This document shows, piece by piece, positions 61,953 through 64,000 of a DNA stretch of 64,000 bases. The stretch is taken from positions 496,001-560,000 of the forward strand of contig NZ_CP040018.1 in NCBI RefSeq assembly GCF_005280255.1, read 5' to 3'. A model generated the notes under the pieces. The model did no database searches and had not been told where the DNA came from. It saw only the letters and a list, made by a program, of their open reading frames with translations. Position 1 is the first letter of the stretch. Each line of letters begins with the position of its first letter. Source of the DNA: Arthrobacter sp. 24S4-2 (GTDB lineage: Bacteria; Actinomycetota; Actinomycetes; Actinomycetales; Micrococcaceae). The position numbers and the translations under genes are program-made.

Positions 61953-61997
61953 CCTGAGGACTGTGACCCTACGGACTTTGACCCTGAGTACTTCGAC
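61953..61997 (+). repeat. Three degenerate 15-bp tandem repeats
   Basis: CCTGAGGACTGTGAC, CCTACGGACTTTGAC and CCTGAGTACTTCGAC follow each other exactly in the short gap between the enoyl-CoA hydratase and the convergent methyltransferase. Consensus CCTNMGKACTKYGAC. No known role. Confidence 0.7.
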
Positions 61998-61999
61998 CC

Positions 62000-62632
62000 C
62001 TAAGGCCGCGGCGCCCGGCGGTGGGCGCGGAGCACTGAATCCGTGACGGTGACGGAGCCGCCCTCCGAGTCCGTCACGGAGCGCCGTCGTGCTTCGCAGA
62101 CATCGATTTCCCATTCGTCCGGGTCAAGTTCGGCGGCGATTTCCTCCGGGGTGAAAAGCAGGCCCGGCTGCGACGGACGGGGAATCCCCGCCGCCAGGTC
62201 AGCCGGGTGGTGGCCCACGATCAGCAGCGTGCCGCCGGGGGCAACGGATGCCGCCAGGCGGTGATACAGCTCAGTCCTCGGATCCTGGGGCAGGTGCATG
62301 AACTGGGCGGACACAAGGTCGAAGGTGCCGGCCGGCGGGGGTGATGCGGTGAGGTCATGGTGGACCCAGACGATCCTCCCGGCCAGCGCGGCATCCTCCG
62401 CCGCCCGTTCCGCGGCCCGGGCCAGCGCCACGGAGGAAATGTCCACGGCGGTGACCCGCCAGCCCTGCCGTGCCAGCCAGATTGAGTCGGCTCCTTCGCC
62501 GCTGCCCACGTCCAGGGCGGAGCCCGGGCGCAGGGCGGCGGCCTCGGCCATCAGGGTGGGGTTCGGATTGCGGCTCCAGACCGAACCGTGCTGGCGGTAG
62601 CGCTCATCCCAGAACGACTCGTCAAACTGCAT
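62000..62632 (-). CDS. SAM-dependent methyltransferase (class I)
   Basis: 210 aa from the ATG at 62632 (MQFDESFWDERY), with AGGAG seven bases upstream. Motif I is ALDVGSGEGADSIWLARQGW, then VTAVDIS (acidic ribose-binding residue), FDLVSAQFMHLP (motif IV) and GTLLIVGHHP. Looks like the thiopurine/tellurite-resistance-like small-molecule methyltransferase group. Substrate unknown. The open frame continues to 62848 but that part belongs to another degraded frame. Confidence 0.8.
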   Translation of the reverse strand: MQFDESFWDERYRQHGSVWSRNPNPTLMAEAAALRPGSALDVGSGEGADSIWLARQGWRVTAVDISSVALARAAERAAEDAALAGRIVWVHHDLTASPPPAGTFDLVSAQFMHLPQDPRTELYHRLAASVAPGGTLLIVGHHPADLAAGIPRPSQPGLLFTPEEIAAELDPDEWEIDVCEARRRSVTDSEGGSVTVTDSVLRAHRRAPRP

Positions 62633-62694
62633 CCATGGTCTCCTCGCTGCCCGTGCTTCCGGTCCCGGCAGCGTACCGTCAGGGACGGCCCGCG

Positions 62695-62860
62695 CTAAGC
62701 CGCGACTATGCCACGATACGCCGTGACGGCGTCCTCCAGTTCCTGTGCCATGATGTCGGTGTTGATCACGACGCCGGTCCACGCTCCGACCGGGCAAGCA
62801 GCCGGTGGAGTTCATCAGCCTGTTCGGGCCAAGGCGAACGGGATGCACGTCATGGCCAAG
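62695..62860 (-). pseudogene. Degraded C-terminal coding fragment, unknown family
   Basis: Two minus-strand frames carry protein-like text: RSPWPEQADELHRLLARSER (62860-~62785) and, after a frame change, GVVINTDIMAQELEDAVTAY RGIVAA to a TAG at 62695. The second has the look of a genuine protein end. I could not name the family. Treated as a possible broken gene upstream of the methyltransferase. Confidence 0.3.
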
Positions 62861-62881
62861 CCCTCAGGCTCATGGGCGCGG

Positions 62882-63310
62882 TTAGGCGGCGCTGATGCCG
62901 AACAGTCCGATGATCAGGCCCATGACCACGAGCGTCACCAGTTCGTGCGCGCAGTTCAGGACAGTCAGCCCGGCCGGGCGGCCCTCGAAGGCGTCGTGGG
63001 TGATGAAGCGGGCGGCCGTGAACCCGGCCCAGAGGATGAGAGCGGTGATCAGCGTGTTCGCCAGGAAGTTGCCGCCGTAGAAATGCTGGGAGATGGCGGC
63101 GGATCCGGCAAGGACCAGGGCGCTGATGAAGCTGACCACCAGCGTGATCAGGATGGGTTTGACCGCGTCCTTCGCGTCGCCGCTGGGGGATACTTTCGCG
63201 ACCTTCATCCAGTAGTTGCCGAACACTTTGGGGGTGTACCAGACCGAGCCCACCACCATGCTGGAAAGGGTGGCCAGCAGTACGGCCCAGATGTTGATTT
63301 CCGGAATCAT
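62882..63310 (-). CDS. DUF1761-family membrane protein
   Basis: 142 aa from an ATG at 63310 with GAGGAGAGCG upstream. Four predicted helices: WAVLLATLSSMVVGSVWYTP, PILITLVVSFISALVLAG, LANTLITALILWAGFTAA and LVTLVVMGLIIGLFGI. The VGSVWYTPKVFGNYWMK segment is characteristic of DUF1761. Function unknown. Confidence 0.85.
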   Translation of the reverse strand: MIPEINIWAVLLATLSSMVVGSVWYTPKVFGNYWMKVAKVSPSGDAKDAVKPILITLVVSFISALVLAGSAAISQHFYGGNFLANTLITALILWAGFTAARFITHDAFEGRPAGLTVLNCAHELVTLVVMGLIIGLFGISAA

Positions 63311-63387
63311 CACGCTCTCCTCGGTACCGGGTCCTAGTCCCTCGAAGTCTAGGGCTGCCCGCCGCGTTGATCGCGGCAACACGGTGG

Positions 63388-63894
63388 TCAGTCCGAGAAG
63401 TCGCCGGCATTCCGTCGGAATTTCCCGAGGATGCGGATCAGCTGGTCCACGTCCTGGTTGGCGAAACCTGACTGGCCGAACACTTCGGTGTTGAGCGCCG
63501 CCGTCGCACTTTTGGCCAGGGTGCGGCCCTCGGCGGTGAGCTCGATCAGGGTAGTGCGGCCGTCCGTCGGGTGCGGGGAGCGGACCACCAGGCCGGCGAC
63601 CTGGAGGCGGTCGACGGCGTTGGTCACCGAAGTGGGGTGGACCTGCAGGAGCGCGCTCGCCTTATTCATGGGCAGCGCGCCGCTGCGGGCGAAGCTCAGT
63701 AGTGCCAGGAGTTCGTAGCGCGCGAAGGTCAGGCCGAAGGGCTTGAGCACGCCTTCGATCCGGGCCAGCAGGATCTGCTGCGTGCGCATGATGGCCGTGA
63801 TGGCGGCCATGGGCGCGGCAACATCACCCCAGCCGTGCCGTTCCCAGTTGCGCTGGGCGTCGGCGATGGGATCGCGCGGGAGCGGGTTTCCCAT
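63388..63894 (-). CDS. MarR-family transcriptional regulator
   Basis: 168 aa from the ATG at 63894, behind AGGAGGTGCC. The winged helix-turn-helix is at ~55-120: YELLALLSFARSGALPMNKA, LLQVHPTSVTNAVDRLQVAG, LVVRSPHPTDGRTTLIELTA. MarR proteins bind operator DNA as dimers and release it with small phenolic or acyl ligands. It is divergent from nothing visible; the gene to its right (minus strand) precedes it in the same direction. Confidence 0.9.
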   Translation of the reverse strand: MGNPLPRDPIADAQRNWERHGWGDVAAPMAAITAIMRTQQILLARIEGVLKPFGLTFARYELLALLSFARSGALPMNKASALLQVHPTSVTNAVDRLQVAGLVVRSPHPTDGRTTLIELTAEGRTLAKSATAALNTEVFGQSGFANQDVDQLIRILGKFRRNAGDFSD

Positions 63895-63924
63895 GGCACC
63901 TCCTGACATGTGGGTTGTTCCAGC

Positions 63925-64000
63925 CTAGCTTTTCAAATTCGGGAAATCCGACTCGGAGTACTCGACGCCCAGGCCCTCGGGCAGGGGGCCGCTGCCGTGC
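63925..64000 (-). CDS. C-terminus of an unidentified protein, partial
   Basis: On the minus strand the window's end enters a reading frame HGSGPLPEGLGVEYSESDF PNLKS that stops at 63925. Codon use is normal for this genome. The rest is outside the window, so no family can be named. It is 30 bases upstream of the MarR gene and may share its transcript. Confidence 0.5.
   Translation of the reverse strand, partial: HGSGPLPEGLGVEYSESDFPNLKS

Noticed and set aside
1..64000. CRISPR arrays
   Set aside because: No set of regularly spaced identical 25-40-bp repeats was seen; the tandem repeats found are 13-15 bp without spacers.

Overview
The window is high-GC DNA (about 64 % by eye) with GTG/TTG starts, strong AGGAG-type ribosome sites and many 4-base stop/start overlaps. 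An Lsr2 nucleoid protein, an LPXTG-type anchor tail, an Asp23/AmaP-type membrane cluster and PhnF-like, GlpP and double-Lrp regulators point to an actinobacterium of the Arthrobacter/Pseudarthrobacter group. The genus is inferred, not proven.

Layout. 0-6 kb is a scrapyard: the tail of a surface protein, lsr2, an IS1595-type transposase remnant abutting a 5'-truncated acyl-CoA ligase, an intact FadJ-like beta-oxidation protein, an SDR remnant, a truncated FtsX-type permease with its intact ATPase, and a broken DUF2871 gene. 6-13 kb is a probable organophosphonate/phosphate-ester uptake operon (HAD phosphatase, GntR/UTRA regulator, binding protein, two permeases, frameshifted ATPase, alkaline-phosphatase-superfamily hydrolase) with two TGGTCTAGACC-type operators. 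13.4-22 kb is a D-amino-acid catabolic module: a D-serine-dehydratase-like enzyme, a double-Lrp regulator, an MFS carrier, an M81 metallopeptidase, a RidA stub, alr and ald. 23-31.6 kb is a minus-strand glycerol/glycerol-3-phosphate operon (MFS, glpK, glpD, an AGPS-like FAD enzyme, the glpP antiterminator, a monooxygenase and a Zn-alcohol dehydrogenase). Its leader carries an intrinsic terminator plus a competing pairing, the expected target of GlpP.

31.6-33.6 kb is a mobile junction: a DDE transposase cut by a tyrosine-recombinase element, then two partial tRNA sequences. 34.4-45.5 kb is a fructan region: LacI regulator with twin operators, Opp/Dpp-type ABC transporter, GH32 fructosidase and a secreted GH68 levansucrase. 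46.3-48.6 kb is the Asp23/AmaP cluster. 48.8-55.5 kb is a GH13 alpha-glucosidase with a CUT1-type transporter and its LacI regulator. 55.5-64 kb is core metabolism: xth, valine degradation (mmsA, 3-hydroxyisobutyryl-CoA hydrolase, mmsB, enoyl-CoA hydratase), a methyltransferase, DUF1761 and a MarR regulator.

Many genes are broken by a single inserted or missing base, mostly in runs of G or C. This could be draft-quality sequence rather than real decay, and it also explains an apparent ABC-ATPase/GH32 fusion. Reading frames called 'pseudogene' for this reason (ABC ATPase, two MFS carriers, glpK, lacI, dppF, Asp23) may be intact in the organism.
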